From the NCBI GenBank assembly GCA_030691265.1, contig JAUYET010000104.1, positions 1 to 33,985 on the forward strand: 33,985 nt of DNA. Reading direction: 5' to 3'. A program made the translations under genes and the position numbers. The stretch is from Pseudomonadota bacterium (lineage in GTDB: Bacteria > Pseudomonadota > Gammaproteobacteria > Burkholderiales > Thiobacillaceae). The notes under the pieces are model-generated. The model searched no databases, had not been told where the DNA came from, and saw nothing but the letters and a program-made list of their open reading frames with translations. Below are positions 6,547-23,389 of this stretch, one piece after another (position 1 is the stretch's first letter; each line of letters begins with the position of its first letter).

Positions 6547-9285
6547 ATGACCGCCATGCACAGCCTTTTCGACACCCGCCAGACCTTCGCCACTGGCAAC
6601 GGACAATCCGCTTCCTACTACTCCCTGCCGCAACTCGAAAAGGCTGGCGTTGGCGCCGTCTCGAAATTGCCGGTGTCGATCCGCATCGTGCTGGAGTCGG
6701 TGCTGCGCAATTTCGACGGCAAGAAAATCACCGAACAGCACGTGCGCGAACTGGCCAACTGGCAGCCGAATGCGGCGCGCACGGAAGAAATTCCCTTCGT
6801 CGTGGCGCGCATCCTGTTGCAGGACTTCACCGGCGTGCCGCTGCTGGCCGACCTGGCGGCGATGCGTTCCGCCGCCGAACGCGCCGGCAAGGATGTGAAG
6901 AAAGTCGAACCCCTGGCGCCGGTGGAAATGGTGGTGGATCACTCGGTGCAGGTGGACGTGTTTGGCCGCCCCGATGCGCTGGCGGAGAACATGAAGATCG
7001 AATTCGAGCGCAACCGCGAGCGCTACCAGTTTCTCAAGTGGGGCATGCAAGCCTTTGATACTTTTAAAGTTGTTCCTCCTGGCGTGGGTATCGTCCACCA
7101 GGTGAACATGGAATACCTGGCGCGCGGCGTGATGGAGAAAGACGGTGTTTATTACCCGGATACGCTGGTCGGCACCGATTCCCATACCACCATGATCAAC
7201 GGCCTCGGCGTCGTCGCCTGGGGCGTCGGCGGCATCGAGGCGGAAGCCGGCATGCTCGGCCAGCCGGTATATTTCCTGACACCGGATGTGGTCGGCGTGA
7301 ACCTGACTGGCCGCGCCGCGCCTGGCGTGACGGCGACCGACATCGTGCTGACCATCACCGAGATGCTGCGGCGCGCCAAGGTGGTCGGCAAGTTTGTCGA
7401 ATTCTTCGGCGAGGGCGCGGTGGCGCTGCCGGTGTATGACCGCGCCACCATCGCCAACATGGCGCCGGAATACGGCGCGACGATGGGCTTTTTCCCGGTC
7501 GACGAGGCGACCTGCCAATATTTCCTGGCCACCGGCCGCGACGCCGCCAAGGTCGATGCGATGCGCGCTTATTACAAAGCACAGGGCCTGTTCGGCATTC
7601 CCGAGGCAGGTCGTATCGAATACAGCCAGACGCTGGAACTCGACCTCGGCAACGTGAAACCTTCGGTCGCCGGCCCGAAACGCCCGCAGGACCGCATCAA
7701 TCTGTACGCGCTGAAGGAATCGTTCGAGACGCTGCTGGAATTGCCGAAAGAGCAGGGCGGTTATGGCAAAACGGCTTCCCTCTCTGATGGAACTACCAGC
7801 CAACCGGCTAGGCCGCCTAACAACACCGGCCAAGTCTCTAGCTGCCCCAGCCCCTCTCCCAGAGGGAGAGGGGAGCTAAGACACGGCGACGTGGTGATTG
7901 CCGCCATCACGTCCTGCACCAACACCTCCAACCCCGGCGTGATGATTGCCGCCGGACTGCTGGCCAAGAAGGCGGTGGAGAAAGGGCTGAAGATGCCCGC
8001 GCATGTGAAGACTTCGATGGGCCCCGGTTCACGCGCAGTGACCGAATATCTGCAAGCCGCCGGCCTGTTGAACGATCTGGAAAAACTCGGCTTCGGCGTC
8101 GTCGGTTACGGCTGCACCACTTGCATCGGCAACTCCGGCCCGCTGCCGGAGGCGGTGGAAAAGGAAATCCTGGATAAAGACCTGGTGGCCTGCTCGGTAC
8201 TCTCCGGCAACCGCAATTTCGAGGCGCGCGTGCATCAGAACGTGAAAGCCAACTTTCTGATGTCGCCGCCGCTGGTGGTGGCTTTCGCCCTCGCCGGCCG
8301 CGTCGATATCGACGTCGCCAACGAGCCGCTGGGCCAGGGCGCGGACGGCCCGGTGTTCCTGAAAGACATCTGGCCCAGCGCCGAGGAAATCGCCGCGCTC
8401 CTGCCGCATGCCGCCAATCCCGATGCCTACGCCATCTACAAGGATGTAGGCAGAGACAATCCGCTGTGGGACGCGGTGCCCGCACCGGCCGGCCAGGTTT
8501 ATGCCTGGGATGATGCTTCCACCTACATCCAGGAACCGCCGTTCTTTCAGAATGTTGGCAACCTCGCGGCGAAGCCGAATCCGGTGATCCGCAGCGCCCG
8601 CGCGCTGGCCATCTTCGGCGACTCGGTGACCACCGACCACATCAGCCCGGCCGGCAACATCAAGGCTGCCGCGCCCGCCGGCAAATATCTGGTCGAGCAC
8701 GGCGTCGCGCAGAAAGACTTCAACAGTTATGGCGCCCGCCGTGGCAACCATGAAGTGATGATGCGCGGCACTTTCGCCAACGTGCGCATCAAGAATCTGA
8801 TGATTTCGGGTTCTGAAGGCGGCGTGACGCTATTCAATGGCGAACAGATGTCGATCTACGACGCCGCCATGCGCTACCAGGCTGCCGGCACGCCGCTGGT
8901 CATCCTGGCCGGCGAGGAATACGGCACCGGCTCCAGCCGCGACTGGGCCGCCAAGGGAACCCGCTTGCTGGGCGTGAAAGCCGTGGTGGCGAAGAGCTTC
9001 GAGCGCATCCACCGCGCCAATCTGGCCGGCATGGGCGTGTTGCCGATCCAGTTCAAAGACGGCCAGGGCGCGGCCGATTTCAATCTCGACGGTTCTGAAA
9101 GCTTCGACATCATCGGCCTGGAGAACGGCATCGCGCCGCAGCAGGACGTCACCCTGGCGATCCGCCGCGCGGATGGTTCCACGCAAAACGTCGCGGCGAA
9201 ACTGCGTCTGGATACTCCGATCGAGATCGAGTATTTCCAGGCCGGCGGCATCCTGCCCTACGTGTTGGCGCAGTTGCTGGGCTGA
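6547..9285 (+). CDS. acnA: Aconitate hydratase A
   Basis: A 912-residue TCA-cycle enzyme that interconverts citrate and isocitrate through cis-aconitate. The AcnA/IRP-type signatures are all present: [59 protein letters not shown] and [16 protein letters not shown]. The three cluster ligands are C457, C523 and C526. The linker just before ITSC (about residues 410-446) is unusual: it reads like translated intergenic repeat, including [10 protein letters not shown] encoded across a perfect DNA hairpin, yet the frame is intact. Homologues have a variable hydrophilic linker here, so activity is probably kept. The start may be 6547 or the ATG three codons later at 6556; neither has a clear ribosome-binding site. 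Confidence 0.95.
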   Translation: MTAMHSLFDTRQTFATGNGQSASYYSLPQLEKAGVGAVSKLPVSIRIVLESVLRNFDGKKITEQHVRELANWQPNAARTEEIPFVVARILLQDFTGVPLLADLAAMRSAAERAGKDVKKVEPLAPVEMVVDHSVQVDVFGRPDALAENMKIEFERNRERYQFLKWGMQAFDTFKVVPPGVGIVHQVNMEYLARGVMEKDGVYYPDTLVGTDSHTTMINGLGVVAWGVGGIEAEAGMLGQPVYFLTPDVVGVNLTGRAAPGVTATDIVLTITEMLRRAKVVGKFVEFFGEGAVALPVYDRATIANMAPEYGATMGFFPVDEATCQYFLATGRDAAKVDAMRAYYKAQGLFGIPEAGRIEYSQTLELDLGNVKPSVAGPKRPQDRINLYALKESFETLLELPKEQGGYGKTASLSDGTTSQPARPPNNTGQVSSCPSPSPRGRGELRHGDVVIAAITSCTNTSNPGVMIAAGLLAKKAVEKGLKMPAHVKTSMGPGSRAVTEYLQAAGLLNDLEKLGFGVVGYGCTTCIGNSGPLPEAVEKEILDKDLVACSVLSGNRNFEARVHQNVKANFLMSPPLVVAFALAGRVDIDVANEPLGQGADGPVFLKDIWPSAEEIAALLPHAANPDAYAIYKDVGRDNPLWDAVPAPAGQVYAWDDASTYIQEPPFFQNVGNLAAKPNPVIRSARALAIFGDSVTTDHISPAGNIKAAAPAGKYLVEHGVAQKDFNSYGARRGNHEVMMRGTFANVRIKNLMISGSEGGVTLFNGEQMSIYDAAMRYQAAGTPLVILAGEEYGTGSSRDWAAKGTRLLGVKAVVAKSFERIHRANLAGMGVLPIQFKDGQGAADFNLDGSESFDIIGLENGIAPQQDVTLAIRRADGSTQNVAAKLRLDTPIEIEYFQAGGILPYVLAQLLG
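7780..7884. repeat. Repeat-derived segment inserted in frame within acnA
   Basis: The core is a perfect hairpin: cccctctccc (7851-7860), loop aga, gggagagggg (7864-7873). The surrounding agctcccctctccctctggg-type sequence resembles a widely dispersed proteobacterial intergenic repeat (recalled resemblance). In this reading frame it encodes [10 protein letters not shown] within the aconitase inter-domain linker. The outer limits given are approximate. Confidence 0.5.
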
Positions 9286-9308
9286 ATTTGCTGTGGCGGT
9301 TTCAGCCC
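9279..9308. terminator. Bidirectional hairpin between acnA and the Smr gene
   Basis: gggctgaa (9279-9286) pairs perfectly with ttcagccc (9301-9308) around a 14-nt loop. It overlaps the acnA stop codon (9283-9285) and the stop codon of the convergent Smr gene (9302-9304), so one stem may serve both transcripts. No strong T-run is seen on either side. Confidence 0.4.
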
Positions 9309-9892
9309 GGTGTGCTGGTTTTCAGCAACACCATGACTGCGCCGCCGCCGCCATCGGCGGGCCTGGCCTGCACAAAAGCCAGGACTTCTTCGCGTTGCAT
9401 GAGCCAGTGCTGGACATGCAGTTTCAGGACGGGCTCGCGGTTTTTTGAACGCAGGCCTTTGCCGTGAATGATCCGGATGCAACGGATGCTGCGGCGCCTG
9501 CATTCGGAAAGAAAACCAACCAGTTCGATCTTGGCTTCGAGCTTGATCAGCCCGTGTAAATCCAGCTCGGCCTGGGCGCCCCATTCGCCACGCCGCAAAC
9601 GCCGAAGAATCTGGCGTGAAATCCCCGGGCGCGCAAACGACAGCTCTTCCCCGTGTTCAGTGTTTACATCCCCGCAAACAGGGTCATGCAGCGATTCGAA
9701 AATGACCTCGCGATCATCTTGCATGTGACTCAGCGGAATGGGCGGCGGACGCGTCGGGCAGGGGGTTATCCGCCCGTGCGGCGTGATGGGCTTTACATCG
9801 GTGATGGCGGAGCGGAAGAGTTGCTGGTCCGCCGGGCTGGGAGCGGGAGGTTCAGGCAATGCTTTATCGCCCGAACCGCCACGCTTTTTCAT
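9302..9892 (-). CDS. Smr/MutS2-type nuclease domain protein
   Basis: A 196-residue protein. Residues about 1-105 are a low-complexity, proline-rich and charged N-terminal extension. The C-terminal Smr domain (about 110-196) has the diagnostic LDLHG motif and the second motif IIHGKGLRS. Stand-alone Smr proteins are endonuclease-like and several act on stalled or collided ribosomes or on DNA; which applies here cannot be read from the sequence. It starts 17 bp after trxB on the same strand and is probably the last gene of an lplT-trxB-smr unit. Confidence 0.85.
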   Translation of the reverse strand: MKKRGGSGDKALPEPPAPSPADQQLFRSAITDVKPITPHGRITPCPTRPPPIPLSHMQDDREVIFESLHDPVCGDVNTEHGEELSFARPGISRQILRRLRRGEWGAQAELDLHGLIKLEAKIELVGFLSECRRRSIRCIRIIHGKGLRSKNREPVLKLHVQHWLMQREEVLAFVQARPADGGGGAVMVLLKTSTPG

Positions 9893-9909
9893 CGAGTTAC
9901 GGGTGCAAG

Positions 9910-10914
<1,005 letters not shown>

Positions 10915-12132
10915 CTATTGCACTTGGTCGTGACGGTGGCGGCGCCAGATCACGGTCATCGCCAGGCTGATGAACAACCCGAACAGCCCCAGGACCCAGT
11001 GAATGTGTACGCCATGGCCGACCATGAGGGTGTAGGCGCCAAGTAAAACCAGAATTCCCAGGTTTTCGTTGAAATTCTGGATAGCGATGGAATGCCCCGC
11101 ACCCATCAACAAATGTCCGCGGTGCTGGAGCAAGGCATTGAGCGGCACCACGAAAAAGCCGGACAGCACGCCGATAAAAAATAGCAGCACCGCGGCGATG
11201 CGCCAATCCGTCACGAAGATCATGGCAATCACCGTCAGGCCCAGAAGAATTCCCGCAGGCAGCACTTTTACCGAGCTTTCCAGTCGGATCCATTTGCCAG
11301 CCATCGCTGCGCCAACGGCAACGCCAACGGCGGACGTGGCGGTGAGTTGCGTCGCCTGGGTGAGGTCGAAGTTCAAATTGAATGCCGCCCAGGCCAGCAC
11401 CACGAGCCGCAGCGTTGCGCCAACTCCCCAGAACAAGGTGGTCACCGCCAGGGAGACCTGGCCGAGCGGGTCTTTCCAGAGCAGTTTGAAGGAGTGCCAG
11501 AAGTCGTGCAGCAGAAACACGGGGTTGCGTTTGGGGGTGCGGTGGTCTGGCGGCAGGCGCGGGATATACAGATTGAACCAGGCCGCTACGAGATACAGAC
11601 CAAGGATGATCACGATGGCGAATTTGGGCACCGATATCCATTCGGCCAGCCCCCAATCGATCAACGCAGCGCCGACCAGTTTGGGATTGATCAACAAGCC
11701 GCCAACAATGGCGCCGAGGATGATGGCGAGGACGGTGGCGCCTTCCATCCAACTGTTGGCCTTAACGAGCTGGGAGGGCGGCAGGTACTCGGTCAGGATG
11801 CCGTACTTGGCCGGGGAATAGGCTGCTGCGCCGAGTCCGACGATGGCATAGGCATAAAGCGGTTGCATGCCCGCCAGCATGGCGATACAGCCGATCACCT
11901 TGATGGCGTTGCTGATGAACATGACCCGACCTTTCGGGTTCGAGTCGGCAAAAGCGCCGACGAATGGCGCCAGCAGGATGTACGAAACGATGAAAAACTG
12001 CTGCAACAGGGGAACGTGCCAGTCCGGCGCCGAGAGCGACATCAGCAAGGCTATCGCTGCAAAGAGGAGTGCGTTATCTGCTAGCGCCGAAAAAAACTGG
12101 GCCGTGAGAATGGTGAAGAAACCGCGATTCAT
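10915..12132 (-). CDS. lplT: Lysophospholipid transporter LplT (MFS)
   Basis: A 405-residue inner-membrane major-facilitator protein with about 12 membrane segments. The N-terminus (TAQFFSALADNALLFAAIAL), APFVGAFADSNPKGRV and the loop GLGAAAYSPAKYGIL are close to E. coli LplT, which flips lysophospholipids inward for re-acylation. No fused or adjacent acyltransferase (Aas) is present here. The ATG at 12132 is used; an in-frame TTG at 12150 would add six residues and cannot be excluded. It is divergent from the LysR gene across a 179-bp AT-rich gap and is the probable first gene of the lplT-trxB-smr unit. Confidence 0.88.
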   Translation of the reverse strand: MNRGFFTILTAQFFSALADNALLFAAIALLMSLSAPDWHVPLLQQFFIVSYILLAPFVGAFADSNPKGRVMFISNAIKVIGCIAMLAGMQPLYAYAIVGLGAAAYSPAKYGILTEYLPPSQLVKANSWMEGATVLAIILGAIVGGLLINPKLVGAALIDWGLAEWISVPKFAIVIILGLYLVAAWFNLYIPRLPPDHRTPKRNPVFLLHDFWHSFKLLWKDPLGQVSLAVTTLFWGVGATLRLVVLAWAAFNLNFDLTQATQLTATSAVGVAVGAAMAGKWIRLESSVKVLPAGILLGLTVIAMIFVTDWRIAAVLLFFIGVLSGFFVVPLNALLQHRGHLLMGAGHSIAIQNFNENLGILVLLGAYTLMVGHGVHIHWVLGLFGLFISLAMTVIWRRHRHDQVQ

Positions 12133-12266
12133 CTGGCCTGTTATCGACAATTGAATAGGTTAGGCAGAAGCCTTTGGATAGGCGGCGATTTATAACACGC
12201 CGCGATTTCAACAGGCTATCGGCGCGGACGCGAGTCAGCGCTGTGGCGGCTGTCATAAATTAGAAA

Positions 12267-12287
12267 ATTATGATTGAATTGCATAAT
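12267..12287. promoter_or_regulatory. Candidate LysR-type operator
   Basis: attatg (12267-12272) and cataat (12282-12287) form a perfect 6-bp dyad in the AT-rich 179-bp gap between lplT and the divergent LysR gene, 24 bp before the LysR ATG. It fits the T-N11-A pattern of LysR-type binding sites and could mediate autoregulation or control of lplT. No footprint evidence exists here. Confidence 0.45.
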
Positions 12288-12311
12288 TAAAATTTATCCG
12301 CACATAAGAAA

Positions 12312-13232
12312 ATGGCTGACCGCCGACTGCAAGTTTTCCACACCGTCGCGAAACAACTTTCCTTCACCAAAGCGGCGGAATTGTTGTTCATGACCCAGCC
12401 TGCCGTGACCTTCCAGGTCAAACAACTGGAAGAACATTTCAACACCCGCTTGTTCGAGCGGTCGCACGGCAAGATTTCCCTGACGCCCGCCGGCGAACTC
12501 TCCCTGGATTACGCCGAGCGCATTCTCAACATGACCGGCGAAATGGAAGCGCGCATCTCTGAACTCACCGGCCAGGTCAGCGGACCCTTGTTGATCGGCG
12601 CTTCCACGACGATTGCCGAATACATGCTGCCGCGCATGCTGGGCGAGTTCAAGCAAAAGTATCCGGAAACCAAGGCACGCTTGACTGTGGCGAATTCCGA
12701 GACGATCGAAAACAAGGTCGCCGACCATACGCTCGACATCGGGTTGATCGAATCGGCCTCGCATCACCCCAATCTGATTACCCATGTGTGTTGTGAAGAT
12801 GAACTGGTGATGATCTGCGCCCCTTTTTCGGACCTGGCCACGCTCGCCTATGTCACCCCGAAACAGGTCGCGTCACACCCGTATGTCAGCCGTGAGCCCG
12901 GTTCCGGCACGCGCGAGTGCATCGACGACTTTTTTCGCGACAACGGTGTTTCTCTGGACGAAATCAATCTGGTCATGGAGCTGGGTAGCCGCGAAGCCAT
13001 CAAAGGTGCGGTTGCCGCCGGTTTGGGCGTGGCGGTGCTTTCCAGCACCACCGTGTCGAAAGAAATCAGGTTGGGTGAATTGGTCGCGATACCCCTGGAA
13101 CCCCCATTGCGTCGCCAACTCTCGCTCGTCTACCCGCAGGAAAAATTCCGCAGCAAGCTGCTGCAATCGTTTCTCGATTTCCTCGAACAGAGTCCGATGA
13201 TCAAAAACCACGTCATCCCCAGGAACAAGTAA
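12312..13232 (+). CDS. LysR-family transcriptional regulator (CysL/YeiE-like)
   Basis: A 306-residue regulator. The N-terminal winged helix-turn-helix (about 3-62) contains LSFTKAAELLFMTQPAVTFQVKQLE and RLFERSHGKISLTPAG. The C-terminal periplasmic-binding-like effector domain (about 90-295) resembles the CysL/YeiE group (ANSETIENKVADHTLDIGLIE, SREPGSGTRECIDDFF, GSREAIKGAVAAGLGVAVLS). Effector and targets are unknown; in related proteins sulfur or nitrogen metabolism and NADPH-linked genes are controlled. It is divergent from lplT-trxB, and a dyad lies just upstream. Its TAA overlaps the ATG of the next gene by one base. Confidence 0.9.
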   Translation: MADRRLQVFHTVAKQLSFTKAAELLFMTQPAVTFQVKQLEEHFNTRLFERSHGKISLTPAGELSLDYAERILNMTGEMEARISELTGQVSGPLLIGASTTIAEYMLPRMLGEFKQKYPETKARLTVANSETIENKVADHTLDIGLIESASHHPNLITHVCCEDELVMICAPFSDLATLAYVTPKQVASHPYVSREPGSGTRECIDDFFRDNGVSLDEINLVMELGSREAIKGAVAAGLGVAVLSSTTVSKEIRLGELVAIPLEPPLRRQLSLVYPQEKFRSKLLQSFLDFLEQSPMIKNHVIPRNK

Positions 13233-13579
13233 TGACTGCGGGTGAGCGTCGTTTATTGCACCTGTTTCGGGCGCTCTCCGAAGGCAAACGGGCTGGTTTG
13301 CTGGATTACGCCGAATTTTTGCTGGCCCGGGCGCCGTCCGCGGCCGCGCCTGTTTCGCAAACGCCGCAAGACATCGCACGCCCGGCGCAGGAAAACGTGG
13401 TCAAAGCGATCAAACGCTTGCGTGCAACCTACCCCATGCTCGACCGCGCCAAACTGATACACGAAACCTCCGCATTGATGAGTCAGCACCTTATGCAGGG
13501 GCGAGCCGCAAGCGAGGTGATCAATGATCTGGAAGCGCTGTTCCAGACTCACTACCAATCACTGCAAAACCCGTTGTAG
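13232..13579 (+). CDS. Conserved-looking small protein of unknown function
   Basis: A 115-residue soluble, largely helical protein that I do not recognise. The N-terminal half ([30 protein letters not shown]) is charged and amphipathic, followed by an Ala/Pro linker (about 34-52) and a helical C-terminal half ([36 protein letters not shown]). No membrane segment, Cys motif or helix-turn-helix signature is evident. Its ATG overlaps the LysR stop codon (TAATG), which implies translational coupling, and ubiG follows after 20 bp. Codon use looks like its neighbours, so it is probably a real gene. It may act together with the LysR protein, which is inference from position only. Confidence 0.75.
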   Translation: MTAGERRLLHLFRALSEGKRAGLLDYAEFLLARAPSAAAPVSQTPQDIARPAQENVVKAIKRLRATYPMLDRAKLIHETSALMSQHLMQGRAASEVINDLEALFQTHYQSLQNPL

Positions 13580-13599
13580 CGTCTATACAAGGAAGCGAC

Positions 13600-14301
13600 A
13601 TGAGTAACGCCGATCAAGCCGAACTGGATAAATTCAGCCAACTCGCCCACCGCTGGTGGGACGCCAACTCCGAATTCAAGCCGTTGCACGACATCAATCC
13701 GCTGCGCCTGGAATGGATTGCCAATCTGGCTGGCGGCTTGCAAGGCAAGCGTGTCGTCGATGTCGGTTGCGGCGGCGGCATTCTGTCTGAAAGCATGGCG
13801 CTCGCGGGCGCCCAGGTCACCGGCATCGATCTGGCGGAAAAACCCCTCAAAGTTGCCAAACTGCATCAACTCGAATCGGGCGCTCAGGTCGATTATCGAC
13901 TCATCGCCGCGGAAGACCTCGCCGACGCCGAGCCGGAAAGCTTCGATGTGGTCACTTGTATGGAAATGCTGGAGCACGTGCCGGACCCCGTCTCCGTGAT
14001 GACGGCCTGCGCGCGCATGGCAAAACCGGATGGCTGGGTATTTTTCTCCACCCTCAACCGCAATCCGAAAAGCTATCTGTTCGCCATCGTCGGTGCGGAA
14101 TATGTGCTGAACATGCTGCCCAAGGGCACGCACGACTGGTCCAAATTCATCAAACCGCACGAGCTTGCCGCTTTCGCCCGCCAGGCCGGTCTGGAATCGG
14201 TTGAACTGATGGGCATGACCTACAACCCCTTCTCGAAAACCTACCGGCTGGAACGCGACACCGACGTCAACTATCTTCTGGCTTGCCGTCGGGCCGGATA
14301 A
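13600..14301 (+). CDS. ubiG: Ubiquinone biosynthesis O-methyltransferase UbiG
   Basis: A 233-residue SAM-dependent methyltransferase that performs both O-methylations in ubiquinone synthesis. It opens with the family signature ([31 protein letters not shown]), then SAM motif [30 protein letters not shown] and the C-terminal [19 protein letters not shown]. Length is normal. The ATG is preceded by AAGGA at good spacing. It ends one base before the stop codon of the convergent HIT gene. Confidence 0.95.
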   Translation: MSNADQAELDKFSQLAHRWWDANSEFKPLHDINPLRLEWIANLAGGLQGKRVVDVGCGGGILSESMALAGAQVTGIDLAEKPLKVAKLHQLESGAQVDYRLIAAEDLADAEPESFDVVTCMEMLEHVPDPVSVMTACARMAKPDGWVFFSTLNRNPKSYLFAIVGAEYVLNMLPKGTHDWSKFIKPHELAAFARQAGLESVELMGMTYNPFSKTYRLERDTDVNYLLACRRAG

Positions 14302-14302
14302 C

Positions 14303-14686
14303 TCAAGCCCAATACTTCGCCTTCTCGGGCAACACCCAGCGCACGCCGCCTTTCGGATCGGCCTTGTCGCCCAGGTAACGCGGAATGATGTGGATATGCA
14401 GATGCGGCACGCTCTGGCCGCCGGCGACGCCCTGGTTGATGCCGATGTTGTAGCCATCCGGATGGTGCAGCGCATCGAGCAGCAACCTGGCTTTGGACAA
14501 TGCTTGCAGCAAGGCGAGTTGCTCCGCCTCGCTGGCATCGAACAGGGTAGGGAAGTGGCGCTTGGGAATCACCACGGTATGGCCTGGCGAAACCGGAAAG
14601 CCATCCTTGTAAACCACGGTGAGCGCGTCTTCGGCCAGGATACGGGCGGGGTCGAGAACGCAGAAGGGGCAGGGTTTGGCGGTCAT
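14303..14686 (-). CDS. HIT-family (histidine triad) nucleotide-binding protein
   Basis: A 127-residue protein of the HIT superfamily, small nucleotide hydrolases or transferases. The catalytic triad motif H-x-H-x-H is in SVPHLHIHIIPR near the C-terminal end, with the upstream GHTVVIPKRHFPTLFD segment. A CPFC pair at residues 6-9 may bind zinc, as in some HIT proteins (inference). It resembles the FHIT/diadenosine-polyphosphate-hydrolase-like group more than GalT, but substrate cannot be told. It is a stand-alone minus-strand gene convergent with ubiG. Confidence 0.88.
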   Translation of the reverse strand: MTAKPCPFCVLDPARILAEDALTVVYKDGFPVSPGHTVVIPKRHFPTLFDASEAEQLALLQALSKARLLLDALHHPDGYNIGINQGVAGGQSVPHLHIHIIPRYLGDKADPKGGVRWVLPEKAKYWA

Positions 14687-14762
14687 GGAGTCAACGAAAA
14701 TTCAAGCGTTTTCAATACGGCGCGTCATTATCGAGGATAACGATCAGCCAACGAATAGTTGA

Positions 14763-17323
<2,561 letters not shown>

Positions 17324-17360
17324 GTAGAACCGAAAATCGCGCCCGTTGCGTATCCCGTGA

Positions 17361-18677
<1,317 letters not shown>

Positions 18678-18690
18678 GTATCAGCAACCC

Positions 18691-19005
18691 ATGCGCGGCC
18701 TTGCCTGGACGCTGGCGGTGCTGATCGTGCTGCTGCAATACCCGCTCTGGCTGGGCAAGGGTAGCTGGTTGCGCGTGCACGAACTGGAGCGGGATATCGC
18801 CGCCCAGAAGACCGCCAATCAGGCTCTGGAAGCGCGCAATGTGCAATTGGCCGCAGAAGCCCGGGACTTGCATGCGGGCTACGACGCGCTGGATGAACGT
18901 GCGCGTTTCGAACTGGGCATGGTGCGCAGCAACGAGGTTTTCTTTCACGTCATGGAACCGGTAGCGGGAAAATCGCCGCCGGCGCCACCACAAGCCCAAA
19001 GGTAA
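18691..19005 (+). CDS. ftsB: Cell division protein FtsB
   Basis: A 104-residue bitopic divisome protein. One N-terminal membrane segment (about 5-20, LAWTLAVLIVLLQYPLWLG) is followed by a periplasmic coiled coil (about 29-68, HELERDIAAQKTANQALEAR) and the conserved C-terminal ARFELGMVRSNEVFFHV. FtsB forms a complex with FtsQ and FtsL. It lies 13 bp after eno, the usual position in beta- and gammaproteobacteria, and 7 bp before the ZipA-like gene. Confidence 0.92.
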   Translation: MRGLAWTLAVLIVLLQYPLWLGKGSWLRVHELERDIAAQKTANQALEARNVQLAAEARDLHAGYDALDERARFELGMVRSNEVFFHVMEPVAGKSPPAPPQAQR

Positions 19006-19012
19006 TTCGGCC

Positions 19013-20374
19013 ATGATGACCACGCTTCAGATTGTTCTGGCCATTGTCGGCGTCGTTCTGATCGCCATCATCGTCATTTATAACCTGCTGCAGGAACGTC
19101 GCTTTCGCAAGGAAGCCGAGAAGATGTTCTCGCACAGGCGCGAAGACGTGATGCTGGGCGAATCGGTTCGCACCGAATCCAGCAACCGGCGCGCCGAAAC
19201 CCACATTCACCTGACCGACGAGGCCTCTCCCGCTCCCGAGGTCCAGCACGTCGTGGATGAGGCTGACGCACCGTTACCCAGTATGGATGCGATGCGCCAG
19301 CCGGCGTCCGCTTCGATTCTGAGCGCCATCGAGTCGATCGGACCTTCGCTTTCCGATGAGGTTTTCACTTCGCGCCCAACGGTCACCGTGGACAGCGCCG
19401 AGCCCAAGGCGGCGCCAAGGCCACAGCCGGCAGTGAAGCCCATTCAGCAGCCAATCCGGAAACCCGTAGCCGCACCCCAACTCACCCCCCAATCCGCAGC
19501 GGCGGCGAGCCCCGCACGCGCGCAGCCTACCGACGCCGCCGTAGACGCGAAGCAGCCAGGCGCCAGCAACCTGGATGCCGCAACCGAGTACATCGCCAGG
19601 CTCAAGTTCGTGGCGCCGACGATGGCCAATTTCGGCCCGTTATTGGCAACCCTGCGTCGTATCGGCAAGCCGGTGCGCGCTTTTGGCCGTCGTGCCGATG
19701 GCGCCTGGGAGGCGTTGAGCAGCCATCCGCGCAGCGCTTTCGATCAGGTGGAATTCGGTCTGCAACTCGCCGACCGTAGTGGCGCGTTGTCACAAGATCA
19801 TCTCGATGCGTTTTCGCGGGCGCTGTATGAGTTTGCGGCTGAAGAGGGCGGCGCGGTGTCTTGCCCGGACAAGCAGGAAGCGCTTGATCGCGCGCGCGAC
19901 CTGGATCTGTTTTGCATGGATGTCGATGTGCTGATCGGCCTCAACGTCGTGTCGGCCGACAGCCGTCCGTTCACCAGCGAGGCGATGCATGGCCTGGCCC
20001 TGGAAGCCGGCCTCAGCCTGGAACCGGCCGGTAGCTTTCATGCCCGCGATGCGTTCGGCCACACCCTGTTCACCCTTGCCAATCAGGGCGAAGAACCGTT
20101 CCCGCGTGATGGCCGCGGACTCACCACGCATGGCGTCACCTTGCTGTTCGATGTGCCGCGTGTCGCCGATGGCCTGGCGGTGTTCGACCGCATGACCCAA
20201 CTCGGTTTCGATCTTGCCGCGCGCCTGGAAGGCCGTCTGGTGGATGACAACAGCCGCGCGGTCAGCGAGGAAAGCTTGAACCGTGACCGGGCGCGACTCA
20301 TGGCGTTCTATCAGCGCATGGAAGCGCGTGCCATCCCGGCTGGCGGCGAGCGTTCCTTGCGTCTGTTCGTCTGA
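19013..20374 (+). CDS. zipA: ZipA-like cell division protein
   Basis: A 453-residue inner-membrane protein. An N-terminal membrane anchor (about 4-26, LQIVLAIVGVVLIAIIVIYN) is followed by a basic/charged stretch and a Pro/Ala-rich linker (about 125-185, with PKAAPRPQPAVKPIQQPIRK). The C-terminal domain (about 225-450) matches the ZipA FtsZ-binding fold (LFCMDVDVLIGLNVV, HGVTLLFDVPRVADGLAVFDRM). ZipA tethers FtsZ to the membrane. It starts with ATGATG; the second ATG (19016) is an equally good start. It directly precedes ligA, as in many proteobacteria, but the smc gene often found upstream is absent and ftsB takes its place. Confidence 0.85.
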   Translation: MMTTLQIVLAIVGVVLIAIIVIYNLLQERRFRKEAEKMFSHRREDVMLGESVRTESSNRRAETHIHLTDEASPAPEVQHVVDEADAPLPSMDAMRQPASASILSAIESIGPSLSDEVFTSRPTVTVDSAEPKAAPRPQPAVKPIQQPIRKPVAAPQLTPQSAAAASPARAQPTDAAVDAKQPGASNLDAATEYIARLKFVAPTMANFGPLLATLRRIGKPVRAFGRRADGAWEALSSHPRSAFDQVEFGLQLADRSGALSQDHLDAFSRALYEFAAEEGGAVSCPDKQEALDRARDLDLFCMDVDVLIGLNVVSADSRPFTSEAMHGLALEAGLSLEPAGSFHARDAFGHTLFTLANQGEEPFPRDGRGLTTHGVTLLFDVPRVADGLAVFDRMTQLGFDLAARLEGRLVDDNSRAVSEESLNRDRARLMAFYQRMEARAIPAGGERSLRLFV

Positions 20375-23358
<2,984 letters not shown>

Positions 23359-23369
23359 ACCGTGCGGCA

Positions 23370-23389
23370 GGGTGCGATCAGTCGCACCC
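23370..23389. terminator. Hairpin between the convergent galU and SDR genes
   Basis: gggtgcga (23370-23377) and tcgcaccc (23382-23389) form a perfect 8-bp GC-rich stem with loop tcag, only 11 bp after the galU stop codon. It overlaps the stop of the minus-strand SDR gene (23378-23380). It is well placed as a bidirectional terminator, although T-runs are lacking. Confidence 0.55.
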
